Below, piece by piece: positions 25,495 to 35,307 of a DNA stretch of 64,000 nucleotides (position 1 is its first letter; the number at the start of each line of letters is the position of its first letter). A program made the translations under genes and the position numbers. Source of the stretch: G965197555 sp965197555 (lineage in GTDB: Bacteria > Chloroflexota > Dehalococcoidia > Lucifugimonadales > UBA3495); NCBI GenBank assembly GCA_965197555.1, contig OZ240213.1, forward strand, positions 2,108,001-2,172,000, in the 5' to 3' direction. Under the pieces are notes generated by a model, which saw only the letters and a list, made by a program, of their open reading frames with translations, had not been told where the DNA came from and did not search any database.

Positions 25495-26442
25495 ATGAAC
25501 AACCAGAAGACCAGAGAAGCAATCGCAGACCGGATCCTGGAACTCTTGGACCAAGGAGGCCTGCCCCCATGGGAACGCCCCTGGAGGACCAGCGACGTCG
25601 GGGAACCCCGAAACGCCATCTCAATGAAGCCATACCGGGGCATCAACCACTGGCTCACCCTGATCACCCACACCGTCCAGAACTACAAGGACCCCAGGTG
25701 GCTCACCTACCGGCAGGCCCAGACACTGGACGGGAACGTCAGAAAGGGAGAGGAGTCCACCCGGATAGTGTTCTGGAAGAAAGTGAACCGCAGACAGGCA
25801 GACGAACAGGACATGAACGAAGTCCAAGAACTCAACCTGAAGCAGGAGACCTACCTCGTAGCCCGGTTCTACAACGTCTTCAACGTCGAACAGACCCACG
25901 GATGCCGCCTGAAACCCCTCCCCGAGCCGGGTGAAATGCCCGACGCCATCGAGCAGGCGGAAGCCATCATCCAGAACATGCCCAACAGGCCCGAGTTCGA
26001 CACCTTCGAGCACATCAACCAGCCCCCCCACTACATACCCGGCGCCGACCAGGTCCGGGTCCCAAGCCGGGACCGGTACCAGGTCCCCGAACAGTGGTAC
26101 AACAGCGTCTTCCACGAGCTCACCCACGCCACCGGGCATCCCACAAGGCTCGCCCGGTTCGAGGCCCAAGCCGAGCAGGACAGCCTGCACCGGTACGGAG
26201 TCGAAGAGCTGGTGGCCGGAATGGGAGCAGCCATACTCTCCGGCCAGGCCAACATGGAACGGGAGACGATCCAACAGGACGCCGCCTACATCAGGCACTG
26301 GCGGGACGCAATCGCCGCCGACAAGTCCATCGTCCTCCAGGCCGCCGGCAAGGCCCAGAGGGCCGCCGACTACATCCTGGGTGAGCAAGCGCCGCAGAAG
26401 GACACCCCGGAGGACCCTTCCACAAACGAGGAAGAGCAGTAG
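25495..26442 (+). CDS. ArdC-like antirestriction protein
   Basis: 315 aa from ATG 25495. The N-terminal ssDNA-binding domain (DUF1738 type) reads GLPPWERPW, then YRGINHWLTLITHTVQNYKD, RWLTYRQAQTLDGNVRKGEE and IVFWKK. The C-terminal zincin-like domain has HELTHATGHPTRL and later YGVEELVAGMGAAILSG. ArdC proteins shield incoming plasmid ssDNA from host restriction during conjugation; the adjacent DNA methylase supports an anti-restriction module. No relaxase is seen in the window. Confidence 0.88.
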   Translation: MNNQKTREAIADRILELLDQGGLPPWERPWRTSDVGEPRNAISMKPYRGINHWLTLITHTVQNYKDPRWLTYRQAQTLDGNVRKGEESTRIVFWKKVNRRQADEQDMNEVQELNLKQETYLVARFYNVFNVEQTHGCRLKPLPEPGEMPDAIEQAEAIIQNMPNRPEFDTFEHINQPPHYIPGADQVRVPSRDRYQVPEQWYNSVFHELTHATGHPTRLARFEAQAEQDSLHRYGVEELVAGMGAAILSGQANMERETIQQDAAYIRHWRDAIAADKSIVLQAAGKAQRAADYILGEQAPQKDTPEDPSTNEEEQ

Positions 26443-26481
26443 GCCGCACCAAGCCGACTTCACAACCGGCACTCCCGCCGC

Positions 26482-26517
26482 GAGCCCCGGCAGGCGCCAT
26501 CCCACCTGCCGGGGCTC
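26482..26517 (+). terminator. Perfect 13-bp hairpin
   Basis: GAGCCCCGGCAGG (26482-26494) pairs with CCTGCCGGGGCTC (26505-26517), then a short T-containing tail (ATCATCTT). Closes the ardC-like transcript. Confidence 0.65.
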
Positions 26518-26591
26518 ATCATCTTCCCTGCACCCTCAAACCAACCCCAAGAAGAGCACGGAAACAAGAAGGACACGGAAAAGGAAAGACG

Positions 26592-26810
26592 ATGAAGAAG
26601 CCGCTCGACGGAATCAGGAGAGGACAGAGAATGGCCGCCAAGCTCAACACGGCAGTCGCCAACATCCAGAGCGGCAACTTCCTCTACAGCCACAGCCGGA
26701 CCGCCGACGACGCCGCATTCGAATGCCTGGCGCAAGAAAGGCGAGAGGCCCGCGAGAGGATGAACAAAGCCCTCGACCAAGTCCACCAGAGGCTACAGGA
26801 TCAATCATGA
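26592..26810 (+). CDS. Small basic protein preceding methylase
   Basis: 72 aa, MKKPLDGIRRGQRMAAKLNT, then helical ARERMNKALDQVHQRLQDQS. The stop overlaps the methylase ATG (ATGA), so translation is coupled. Possibly a methylase accessory or regulator; no family recognised. Confidence 0.6.
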   Translation: MKKPLDGIRRGQRMAAKLNTAVANIQSGNFLYSHSRTADDAAFECLAQERREARERMNKALDQVHQRLQDQS

Positions 26811-29602
26811 CGTCCAGAATGAACCCCCCCAGGCCCGTCTGCACCGCGTTGGAAGAGGGGGCAAGGGCCGCAGGCGACCTCATCCACGCCCAGCTGGTAG
26901 AGGACCCCAACCGGGCATGGAAAATGGAAGACGCGCTGAAGCAGCCCTTCTCCCCCAACACGGCCCGAACCGCCGCCCTCCTGATAATCCACGCCTTGGC
27001 CCAGACCATGCTCAAGGGAAACAACAGCTACCGGGCGGTCGCCGGCCGGTGGCGACGGCAGGCAACAGCCCCGGTGCCCACCAGATACCTCCCAATCCTG
27101 CCCCTCGCCCTCAGGCTCCTGGAAATCCTGAGCCCGCACAAGAACAAGCAGATAATGGATCTGGCCCTCCAGGCCGCGGACCCCATAAGACACCTGTTGC
27201 CAGGAAGAGACCTCACCGGGCAAATCCTCCAGAAGTTCAGCCGGGACAGGAAGGAGAACGCCACCTTCTTCACCAAGCCCAGCTCGGCAATCCTCATGGC
27301 CCACCTCGCCATCCCCGAAGACCTCGACTGGAGCAAACCCCAGTTCGCCAAGAACTACCGGATCGCGGACTACGCCTGCGGCTCCGGGACCCTCCTCATG
27401 GCTGCATATCACAGAGTGAGAGAGCTCCACAGAGAGGGAGGAGGAAAACCGGAGAAACTCCACGCGGGCATGATGAAAAACTCCCTCACCGGGGTGGATA
27501 CCCTGCCCGCCAACATCGCAGTCTGCGCCGCCAACCTGGCGTTCATGGAACCAGGCGTCCAGGTCCGCAGGACCAGGATGGTCAAGCTGCACTACGGGAT
27601 CAGGGACAACGGTTCAGGAACAAGAAACCCGATGCTCGGGTCCATGGACCTGCTGGACCCCGACACCACCAGGCAACAGAAGCCGGCAGCGCTCATCCCC
27701 GGCGGGGAGATGCCGGTGGACCTGAGGCCGGGAACCCAGGACCTGGTCCTGATGAACCCGCCCTTCACCAAGCCGGTACCCTCCGTCGAGTGCGACCAGA
27801 ACTTCCCGGACCCGGCGGGAGACATACCCGCGACCAGCGAGGAGGAAGCCCAACACATAACCCAGCGGGCCAGAGACCTGGGCCAGAAGATCGAAGCCTC
27901 CAACGGAGGCGGAATGGCCTACTACTTCGCCCACCTCGCACACCGGATGGTCAAGCCCGGCGGGACCATCGCCCTGCTCCTCCCCCTCACCATCCTCACC
28001 GGGAGCAGGAACCTCGGAGGCAAGGCCAACGGCTGGCAGGAGTTCCGCCGGATCCTGGCCGAAGAGTACGCGGACGTGACCGTGCTGAGCATCGCCCAGT
28101 ACCGGGACACGGACGCGACCTTCTCCGAAGACACCACGATAGCTGAAGTGATGGTCGTCGCCCGGAGACTCCAAAAGGAAGAACACCCCCCGGGAACGGG
28201 ACACTTCGTGAACCTCAGCCGGGGACCCCGGAGCCCGGAAGACGCGGTCGAAATCTCCCGCCGCGTCAAGGAAGCAATCCAGGGAATGACACCCTCCGGA
28301 GCGGAAGACATACAGTCCATCGTGTCGAAAGACGAGGACCTGGGAACGGTGACCAGGACGGAGCTCTCCCCTAAGGAAACATGGCCCCTGGCACGAGTCC
28401 TGGACCCTCAACTGGTCCAGACGGTGCTGAACATGAGCAGCGGAAGGGAGCCCGGGATACTGATACCCACAACCCAGCTGGAAACGGTGGCCCAGTCGAA
28501 ATCCGACGGGTGGGACCAGGAGCAGATATTCCACCTGGACGACAACACTCCAGGGCAGGCCACTCTCCCCGTCCTGGCCAGGCACGACTCGGAAACCCAG
28601 CAGACCATGTCCCTCCAGCCCCAGCACGGGATGAAGAAGACCTTCCTGAAAAGGTGGAACAAGGCAGCCAGCAGGCTCCAGATGAACGTCAACCTCAGGT
28701 ACAACTCCCAGAGGACAACGGCCGTCGTCACGACCGAGCTCTGCGCTGGCCGGCGGGGCTGGGGCGGCATCAGGATGACCAATCCACGGGGAGCCGAAAA
28801 GGCCATGGCCGCGTGGATGAACACCACCCCCGGGCTCATGTTCCACTGGATCGTCACCAACCATACCCAGAACGGGCTGGGCCTGGCCAACAAGCAGCAG
28901 ATAGACTCCATGCCCGTCCTCGACCTCAGGAAGCTGGACGACACCCAGCTCATGGGCATGGCCCAAGTCTTCGACGACTACGCCCAGACCCCCTTCCTTG
29001 CCGCCAGCGACGCGTGGCAGGACCCCGCCAGGATGGACCTGGACCGCCGGGTCCTGCAGGACGTCCTGGGACTCGACGACAGGGCGATGGAGAAAGCACG
29101 GGAACTGACGGAACGGTGGTGCCTGGAACCCAGCGTACAGGGAAAACGGGCCCACGCCGCCTCCCGGAAGGATGACATAGCACAGCTCAGACAGGCCGTC
29201 GCAAGCAGGCAGAATGAACCAAACCAAGAAACGGAGTACAATCGGACAGAGATACTCATACCCGGCCCCAAGCCCAGGGCAACCGGAGGGGAAATAGAGA
29301 TAGCCCGGACCGCCCCCCGGCGCACGGAAGAGCCCCAGCGGGTCTCCCGGCAACCCGCTCCCCCGGAAGAAGAGCGAAGACTCGCACGTCTTCAGGCCAA
29401 CCGGCGGCTCAGCCAGTTGATCCATCTAGCGGACGGGAAGCTCCGAGAGTCCCCAGCCTGGGTGAAGACCAAGTGCGGGATAGGAGTGGAAGAAGCGAAA
29501 GCGGTAACCCCGGAACAGAAGAGGGAACCCGTACTGCAGGGGCTCCACCTCGATTTCTGGTGCCCCCACTGCATAGAGGAAGAAGAACTGGTATGGATCT
29601 AG
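26807..29602 (+). CDS. Large N6-adenine DNA methyltransferase
   Basis: 931 aa. The SAM-binding motif IADYACGSGTLLMAAY lies at about 186-201 and the catalytic NPPF at 317-320 (DLVLMNPPFTK), so it should methylate adenine N6. The N-terminal 150 residues are helical and the C-terminal half probably specifies the target. The C-terminus has a CPHC pair and an upstream KTKCGIG, a possible zinc site. No restriction subunit, BREX or DISARM gene is nearby, so it looks like an orphan protective methylase. Start ATG 26807 is coupled to the preceding small gene. Confidence 0.9.
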   Translation: MTSRMNPPRPVCTALEEGARAAGDLIHAQLVEDPNRAWKMEDALKQPFSPNTARTAALLIIHALAQTMLKGNNSYRAVAGRWRRQATAPVPTRYLPILPLALRLLEILSPHKNKQIMDLALQAADPIRHLLPGRDLTGQILQKFSRDRKENATFFTKPSSAILMAHLAIPEDLDWSKPQFAKNYRIADYACGSGTLLMAAYHRVRELHREGGGKPEKLHAGMMKNSLTGVDTLPANIAVCAANLAFMEPGVQVRRTRMVKLHYGIRDNGSGTRNPMLGSMDLLDPDTTRQQKPAALIPGGEMPVDLRPGTQDLVLMNPPFTKPVPSVECDQNFPDPAGDIPATSEEEAQHITQRARDLGQKIEASNGGGMAYYFAHLAHRMVKPGGTIALLLPLTILTGSRNLGGKANGWQEFRRILAEEYADVTVLSIAQYRDTDATFSEDTTIAEVMVVARRLQKEEHPPGTGHFVNLSRGPRSPEDAVEISRRVKEAIQGMTPSGAEDIQSIVSKDEDLGTVTRTELSPKETWPLARVLDPQLVQTVLNMSSGREPGILIPTTQLETVAQSKSDGWDQEQIFHLDDNTPGQATLPVLARHDSETQQTMSLQPQHGMKKTFLKRWNKAASRLQMNVNLRYNSQRTTAVVTTELCAGRRGWGGIRMTNPRGAEKAMAAWMNTTPGLMFHWIVTNHTQNGLGLANKQQIDSMPVLDLRKLDDTQLMGMAQVFDDYAQTPFLAASDAWQDPARMDLDRRVLQDVLGLDDRAMEKARELTERWCLEPSVQGKRAHAASRKDDIAQLRQAVASRQNEPNQETEYNRTEILIPGPKPRATGGEIEIARTAPRRTEEPQRVSRQPAPPEEERRLARLQANRRLSQLIHLADGKLRESPAWVKTKCGIGVEEAKAVTPEQKREPVLQGLHLDFWCPHCIEEEELVWI

Positions 29603-29702
29603 CCCCGACCCGGACACGATCCGTGGACACAGCCAGCCAGTCCCAATCCACCGGGCGCCCGGTATCTCCGGACTCCTGCCCCAAACCCAAGGAAGCCAGA
29701 AG

Positions 29703-29864
29703 ATGAGTCCCGCAAACGGCTGGAAAGCCTCCCAGGAGTCCCGCCGTCCCCACACCCGGTTAGAACTGAAAAAGAGGACTCCCAAGATGAGGATTTCCAA
29801 GAAAAGACGCCGGTCGGTCAAGGACCGGCACCAGGCGATGCAACTCGCCCATCTTCTCCCGTGA
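29703..29864 (+). CDS. Possible 53-aa basic protein
   Basis: ATG 29703 to TGA 29864. Strongly basic (LELKKRTPKMRISKKRRRSV), ending QAMQLAHLLP. A GGAAG lies upstream. Its size and charge suggest a nucleic-acid-binding peptide, but no homologue is recognised. Confidence 0.4.
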   Translation: MSPANGWKASQESRRPHTRLELKKRTPKMRISKKRRRSVKDRHQAMQLAHLLP

Positions 29865-29877
29865 GGAGGCATCTGAA

Positions 29878-30186
29878 ATGCCCACACCCGCAACAGAGCC
29901 GCCCAACGCCACCAGTGCGCTCCAACCCATAGCGGACCGGAACGGAGTCCAGACCAAGACCCAGCTGTACCACTTCCAACAGGAAAACCCCGACCTGAAC
30001 TGGACGAAGCCGGAAGAGGAAGAGCTGTGGGCGTCCCCGGCCCTAGAACAGCTGGACAAACTGGTCGACATCAGAAACGCCGGAGGGACGGTGAAGGAGA
30101 TGATGGACATCTCAACCCAGATATCCTTCCTGTCAATGCTCTCCCTCGAGAGGATCAACGCCCACTACCTCGCAGCGCACAAGTAG
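29878..30186 (+). CDS. Hypothetical protein
   Basis: 102 aa with a GAGGAGG ribosome site. N-terminal Thr/Pro-rich, then helical (ALEQLDKLVDIRNAGGTVKE). No family recognised. Confidence 0.55.
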   Translation: MPTPATEPPNATSALQPIADRNGVQTKTQLYHFQQENPDLNWTKPEEEELWASPALEQLDKLVDIRNAGGTVKEMMDISTQISFLSMLSLERINAHYLAAHK

Positions 30187-30323
30187 AAGCCCGGCTACCG
30201 TCGAGGTCTGGACGGAACCCATTGCCACGCGCCGGTCAAACACCTATCCAAGCCGCTGGCCACCCCCCAAACGCGCGTCAGAGAAGACAACCACCGACGG
30301 GCGGTGTAAGTGGTGCCACAACA

Positions 30324-30349
30324 ACGCCCCGGGCATCAGGCCGGGGCGT
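30324..30349 (+). terminator. Terminator in the 30187-30515 gap
   Basis: ACGCCCCGG (30324-30332) pairs with CCGGGGCGT (30341-30349), followed by CTTTCT. The rest of 30187-30515 holds no convincing gene. Confidence 0.65.
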
Positions 30350-30515
30350 CTTTCTGTGACGTCCTGGAGGACGGAAAGCCTGCCCACAGACACCGCACGG
30401 CTCCAAGCGAGCCCGGACACCCTAAAGGAATGGAAAGCCCGGACCGGAAGATAGAACCCGGCAGCGGCCAGCATCCACCCCCAGTCCAACTCCCCAGAGC
30501 GAACGGAATAGCCCC

Positions 30516-30788
30516 ATGACTCAACCCCGAGCCGTCCCCACCGGACCGGAATTCAGACTCCGCACCCCAAGAACGCCGGAGGACGGCGTCTACACCAGAA
30601 GAGGCGCGGCCTGGGAGCTGCTCATGAACGGCAACCCGGCCGCCAGGATCTGGACCGACGGCGCCAGGCACCCCACCTGGTACGCCTCCACCCCGGAGGA
30701 CGGGACCATATACACAGGGAACAGCAAGAGCAAAGCCATAGCCGCAGCCCAGGAATACCTGACAGCCCGGTACAGACAGAGAGGCTGA
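30516..30788 (+). CDS. Hypothetical protein
   Basis: 90 aa. A beta-rich middle (TRRGAAWELLMNGNPAARIW, HPTWYASTPEDGTIYTGNSK) precedes a C-terminal helix (KAIAAAQEYLTARYRQRG). Unrecognised. Confidence 0.55.
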   Translation: MTQPRAVPTGPEFRLRTPRTPEDGVYTRRGAAWELLMNGNPAARIWTDGARHPTWYASTPEDGTIYTGNSKSKAIAAAQEYLTARYRQRG

Positions 30789-30809
30789 ACGAAAGCAGGG
30801 CGGGACAGA

Positions 30810-31196
30810 ATGAAAGAGCAACTCAGCGACACGACACCCGCGTTCCCAACCCTGGAGGATTTCTACCGGGACAATCCAACCAGACGCGCCAGCGGCGAGG
30901 CCGGCTACGGAGTCCGCTGGCGGCTGGCCAACTGGGCCGGCCGCTGGCGGGTCTCCTACGTCCAGGACACCGGCGAGGTCTATGCCGTCCGCCATCTCCA
31001 GACGGACGGCCCAGTATTGCTCCTAAGCCACGTCCCCCCAGACCCCCAGGAAACATGGCGCGACATCTACCACCGGACCCTGGACCGGGTCCTAGACGGA
31101 TGGCCGGAGATCTGCGGAGGGCCCGACAGCCTCCGGTGGATCAAAGAAAAGCTGGACCAGTACGCCGAACAGGGCGCCCCCACCTCACCGGAATAA
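30810..31196 (+). CDS. Hypothetical protein
   Basis: 128 aa. WRLANWAGRWRVSYVQDTGE and VYAVRHLQTDGPVLLLSHVP suggest a small beta-sheet domain; the C-terminal part is helical (RWIKEKLDQYAEQ). It shares the general small-domain look of its upstream neighbour but no clear homology. Confidence 0.6.
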   Translation: MKEQLSDTTPAFPTLEDFYRDNPTRRASGEAGYGVRWRLANWAGRWRVSYVQDTGEVYAVRHLQTDGPVLLLSHVPPDPQETWRDIYHRTLDRVLDGWPEICGGPDSLRWIKEKLDQYAEQGAPTSPE

Positions 31197-31233
31197 CCGG
31201 AGAAACCAAATCACACCGAAAAGGAAAAGAAAG

Positions 31234-32586
31234 ATGATGTTCAGCCTGAAAGCACTGAAGGCCCTCCGGGCCGACGGACAACCCCTGGACCTCCCCGTCA
31301 CCCTGGAGAACGGCCCCCAGTACGGACTGAAATTCGAGGAAAGGACCTACCAGGTCAACAGCCCCGGACGGGATAGCTTCACGATAGTCTCCCAGAACCC
31401 CATGAGGGAGTTCATCCAACGGCTGAAGACCCAGCTCACGTTCTACCCGGACGAGGCCTGGGTCAACTCCGAAGAGGTCAGCCGCAGGGACTTCCCCAAC
31501 CTGGCGCTGGTCACAACCACCACCTACGAGGAGGGAGAAAGCGACAGAGACTACCGGGTGGAGTACATCGAGCTGGGCCTGACCACCCAATACAACACCC
31601 TGGCCGGGGGAGTCCTGTGCTACTTGAGAACACTCCACCCCGTGAAAAAGACGTATTACTCGGCCCTGCCCGGACCACACCACAACCGGCAGCCAGCCCG
31701 AAAAGTGGACATCAGCCCCATCACGGTCATCACGCCGGAAGAGATCGCCGGGCTGACCCCGGAACAGTTCGACAACCTGGACGGGAACGGCAGCACCCCC
31801 CTGGAGACCAGTATCCGGCAGAGAGCGAAGGAACAGGTCCAGAGGACCCTGGACCACCCGGACACGCCCCGGCCCCACGAGGGCCCGGTATTCCGGTATT
31901 CCCTGATGGACCCAGGAAGGTCCGGCTACCCGTTCGAGACCGGCGCACCCATCATCGTAAACGGGACCCCGGTCGACCTCCCGGAGGAGCTCGACTGTGG
32001 ACCCGAGGTTGTGGCGATCGCAGAAACCCTCTACCGAGCAGACAGCCCGTTCGTACCGGTAAGCCTCACCCAGGAACAGATGAAAAGCCCGCCCCCTCAC
32101 CAGACAATGACCAGCTTCAGCTTCCACTTCAAGCCGGAAAAGCCAGACCCGACCGGTTGGTGCATGGAGCCAGTCCAAGAGATCATCATGAAGTTCACCC
32201 TGGAGGATAGCGCCGGAGAAAGCCGGACCCACCAGGTCGAAGCCGACTTCCATCTCACCGGAGACGAATACAGCGACAAGCTCGTCCGGTTCGTACCCGG
32301 CCGGATCACCCCCGAATCCCTCGCACATTACATGTTCCGCGCCTACTGGGACGCGGAACGCCACTCATCCTGGGACGACCTGAAGGACGCGATGACCGAA
32401 CTCCAAGAGGAATACCTGGGAATGGCCACGGCCGCCTTGGAAGACCCGGTCAAGCCATACCTCGACCAAATGAAGAAGCTGGCCGACAGCTTCTCCACCG
32501 AGATACCCACCCCGGACCAAGAGCTCACCGCGACCAGCCACGACGGGAGAATCACCGTCACCAGCCGCACGGCGCCAGCGGCATAG
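31234..32586 (+). CDS. Unrecognised 450-aa protein
   Basis: Good AAAGGAAAAG ribosome site; ATG ATG at 31234. Mixed alpha/beta without visible signal peptide or membrane helix; features include FTIVSQNPMREFIQRLKTQL, YYSALPGPHHNRQPARKVDI and a C-terminal helical region (DAMTELQEEYLGMATAALED). Cytoplasmic; function unknown. Confidence 0.65.
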   Translation: MMFSLKALKALRADGQPLDLPVTLENGPQYGLKFEERTYQVNSPGRDSFTIVSQNPMREFIQRLKTQLTFYPDEAWVNSEEVSRRDFPNLALVTTTTYEEGESDRDYRVEYIELGLTTQYNTLAGGVLCYLRTLHPVKKTYYSALPGPHHNRQPARKVDISPITVITPEEIAGLTPEQFDNLDGNGSTPLETSIRQRAKEQVQRTLDHPDTPRPHEGPVFRYSLMDPGRSGYPFETGAPIIVNGTPVDLPEELDCGPEVVAIAETLYRADSPFVPVSLTQEQMKSPPPHQTMTSFSFHFKPEKPDPTGWCMEPVQEIIMKFTLEDSAGESRTHQVEADFHLTGDEYSDKLVRFVPGRITPESLAHYMFRAYWDAERHSSWDDLKDAMTELQEEYLGMATAALEDPVKPYLDQMKKLADSFSTEIPTPDQELTATSHDGRITVTSRTAPAA

Positions 32587-32642
32587 CAAGCCAGGACCCC
32601 CCACGGTTCCAACCCCCATCTCCAAAAGGAGAGTCCACCGCA

Positions 32643-33011
32643 ATGCTGTCCAAAACTCCCAGCATCCTCACGCCGACCGGAAACCACAGCCCCCTGGAAC
32701 AGGCCTGGAACTGGGTCGAAGAGATCGCCGAAATCGACCCGGACGACATGCCCCACCACATCCAGGAGCACAGCCTGCGGATCCAAGCCAGCCCCCACGG
32801 GGCCGGGACCATGGTCCTCATGCCCGGAGGAGTCCGCATAGGCAACGAGGACAGACAGCTACCCGGCAATGACCGGAAAGCCGCGGTCCAATACCTCGAT
32901 GAAAACAAATCCTGGAAGACCCTCTGGATCCCCCACTCGCTGCAGGAAGGCCTGAACGTCTACGTCCACACCGCCGCCCTATCCGAGCAACCGCAGCGGG
33001 CCGCCGCCTAG
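32643..33011 (+). CDS. Hypothetical protein upstream of ligase
   Basis: 122 aa; EQAWNWVEEIAEIDPDDMPH, then a beta-rich part (GAGTMVLMPGGVRIGNEDRQ). It precedes ligA by 43 bases, so probably the same transcript. Unrecognised. Confidence 0.6.
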   Translation: MLSKTPSILTPTGNHSPLEQAWNWVEEIAEIDPDDMPHHIQEHSLRIQASPHGAGTMVLMPGGVRIGNEDRQLPGNDRKAAVQYLDENKSWKTLWIPHSLQEGLNVYVHTAALSEQPQRAAA

Positions 33012-33054
33012 CGCGCAAACAGAAAGTACGAACCCCACCCCAACGGAGAAACCC

Positions 33055-35094
33055 ATGACCCAACAGCTGTTAACCCCGGACGAACTCGCCCAGGAACTCA
33101 GGGACTTCCTCAACCACCACGCCAAGCTCTACCACACTCTGGACGTCCCCCAAATCACCGACGAAGAATACGACCAGGCCTTCCGGAAGCTGAAGGAACT
33201 GGAGAAAACCCATCCGGGACTGGCCGTCCCGGAGTCCCCCACCCAGCGGGTCGGGGCCCCGGTAGCCGCCGGATTCGACCGAGTCGAACACCCCGAGCCC
33301 ATGCTCAGCCTGAGCAACGCCTTCACCAAGCAGGAATTCGAGGCCTGGCTGGAGCGGACCAAGCAGGCCGGAGACCCCAACCCCCTCGTCTGCGCCGAGC
33401 CAAAGATCGACGGGCTGGCGGTACGCCTCCGGTACGAGCAGGGCAGGCTCGTCATGGGCGCCACCAGAGGAGACGGCAGTACCGGAGAGGACGTAACCCA
33501 CAACGTCCGCACCGTCCGGAACATCCCACTGGTCCTCCGTCCCGACGGCAATATCCCCATACCAGACGTCCTCGAGCTCCGGGGAGAAATCTATATGCCC
33601 AAGAGCACCTTCGAAAGGGTGAACCAGGAACGGGAGGAGAGGGGCGAGTACCAGTACGCCAACCCCAGGAACGCCGCCGCCGTAGGCATGCGGCAACTCG
33701 ACCCCCAACTGGCCCACGAGCGAGGCCTCCTGGCCTGGGTGTACTCCTGCCAGAACAGCCCCCACCCGTCCCACTTCGAGACCCTTCACTGGCTCCACAA
33801 CCTGGGACTCCCCGTAAACCCCCTCATCCGGCTGTGCGCCGGAACCGACGAGGCCCACGCCTATCACCACGAGCTGTCCAGCCTCCGGGACTCCCTCGAC
33901 TACGGGATAGACGGGATGGTCGCCAAGATCGACCGGATGGAAGCCCAGCAGCTCCTGGGCCACACCGGGCACGACCCCCGGTGGGCCATCGCCTGGAAGT
34001 TCGAGGCCGAACAGGCAACCACCCGACTCCTCGACATCCGGATCAGCCACGGCCGGTTCGGCAGGCTCACCCCCGTAGCCGTGCTGGAACCGGTACAGGT
34101 GGGCGGAGTCACCGTCCAGAGCGCCAGCCTCCACAACGAGGAGGACGTCCACCGGAAGGACATCCGCGCCGGAGACGAGGTAATCATCCAGAGGGCCGGA
34201 GACGTCATTCCCCAGGTCACCGGTCCAACGAACCCCGACCCGGACCGGGAGACACCCGTGTTCAAGATGCCGGACCAATGCCCGACCTGCCGGACTACCG
34301 TCAGCAGCCCGGAGGACGAAGCCGGCCACTGGTGCCTCAACGACTCGTGCGCCAGCAGGCTGCCCGAGCAGCTGAGGCACTTCGTCTCAAAGAGAGCAAT
34401 GGACATCGAGGGACTGGGAGACCACTGGTGCGACGCCCTGATCGAAGCAGGAATAGTCCAGAACCCCGCCGACGTCTACCAACTCACCCGGAAGCAACTG
34501 CTTCAACTGGACCGGATGGGAGAGAAACTCGCCGACAGGGTGCTCCGGAACGTCGAGAAGAGCAAGGAACAACCCCTGGACCGGGTCCTCTACAGCCTGG
34601 GCATCTTCCGGCTGGGAAGGGAAGTCTCCGGGCTGCTGGCCAGCCGCTACCCCAGCGTGGACCGAGTGGCGCTGCTCAGCGCCAGTGAACTGGCCCAAAT
34701 CGACGGGATAGGCCCGAAGATCGCACAGAGCGTAGTTGAGGGATTCCAGAGCGACCGGGTCATGGAAACCATGACCAAGATGGAAGCGGCCAGCGTGAGA
34801 ATGCAGCAACAGAAACCGATCCAAGAGAAACAAACCAACACCCAGGAGAGTTCGAAAATGAACGAGGACTTCACAAACAAGACCTTCGTCGTAACCGGAA
34901 AGCTGACCGGCATGACCCGGGAAGAAGCGGAGACAGCCATCCAGGCCCGGGGCGGCAACGCCGGGTCCTCCGTGACAGGAAAGACCGACCACCTGGTCGT
35001 GGGAGAAAAACCCGGCTCCAAGCTGGCCAAGGCACAGAAACTGGGCGTCCCCATCATGCCCGAGGACGAGTTCTTCCAGCTCCTGGATGCCTAG
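33055..35094 (+). CDS. ligA: NAD+-dependent DNA ligase
   Basis: 679 aa, the full bacterial LigA layout. Domain Ia has YHTLDVPQITDEEYDQ; the adenylation domain has nucleophile Lys117 in CAEPKIDGLAVRL; then come the OB fold, a four-Cys zinc finger (CPTCRT, WCLNDSCASR), HhH repeats (DRMGEKLADRVLRNVE, LAQIDGIGPKIAQSV) and a C-terminal BRCT (KTFVVTGKLTGMTREEAETA). It seals nicks using NAD+. A linker of about 25 polar residues precedes BRCT. All catalytic motifs appear intact. Confidence 0.95.
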   Translation: MTQQLLTPDELAQELRDFLNHHAKLYHTLDVPQITDEEYDQAFRKLKELEKTHPGLAVPESPTQRVGAPVAAGFDRVEHPEPMLSLSNAFTKQEFEAWLERTKQAGDPNPLVCAEPKIDGLAVRLRYEQGRLVMGATRGDGSTGEDVTHNVRTVRNIPLVLRPDGNIPIPDVLELRGEIYMPKSTFERVNQEREERGEYQYANPRNAAAVGMRQLDPQLAHERGLLAWVYSCQNSPHPSHFETLHWLHNLGLPVNPLIRLCAGTDEAHAYHHELSSLRDSLDYGIDGMVAKIDRMEAQQLLGHTGHDPRWAIAWKFEAEQATTRLLDIRISHGRFGRLTPVAVLEPVQVGGVTVQSASLHNEEDVHRKDIRAGDEVIIQRAGDVIPQVTGPTNPDPDRETPVFKMPDQCPTCRTTVSSPEDEAGHWCLNDSCASRLPEQLRHFVSKRAMDIEGLGDHWCDALIEAGIVQNPADVYQLTRKQLLQLDRMGEKLADRVLRNVEKSKEQPLDRVLYSLGIFRLGREVSGLLASRYPSVDRVALLSASELAQIDGIGPKIAQSVVEGFQSDRVMETMTKMEAASVRMQQQKPIQEKQTNTQESSKMNEDFTNKTFVVTGKLTGMTREEAETAIQARGGNAGSSVTGKTDHLVVGEKPGSKLAKAQKLGVPIMPEDEFFQLLDA

Positions 35095-35123
35095 AGCCTG
35101 GCCAGCGCAGGGGAAGACAAAAA

Positions 35124-35150
35124 TTCCTGACACCCAGGCCGGGTCAGGAA
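35124..35150 (+). terminator. Hairpin after ligase
   Basis: TTCCTGAC-CCC pairs with GGGTCAGGAA (35141-35150) with one bulge; no T-tract. The remaining intergenic DNA to 35307 has no gene. Confidence 0.45.
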
Positions 35151-35307
35151 GCCAGAACACCGGTAGCGTAGCAACAGACACCGCCCAGAGCGGACCAAAT
35201 CCTCATATCGAGCGCCTGGCCGTCCAGAAACACTCAAACCCCGGACCGGGCACCCTGCACGGCAACGGCCCTCACGGAGGAGACAAACCCGCATTCAGGA
35301 TAGCCAC

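Noticed and set aside
27614..29425. 603-codon minus-strand frame over the methylase
   Set aside because: Antisense of a well-supported methylase; high-GC antisense frames stay open by chance.
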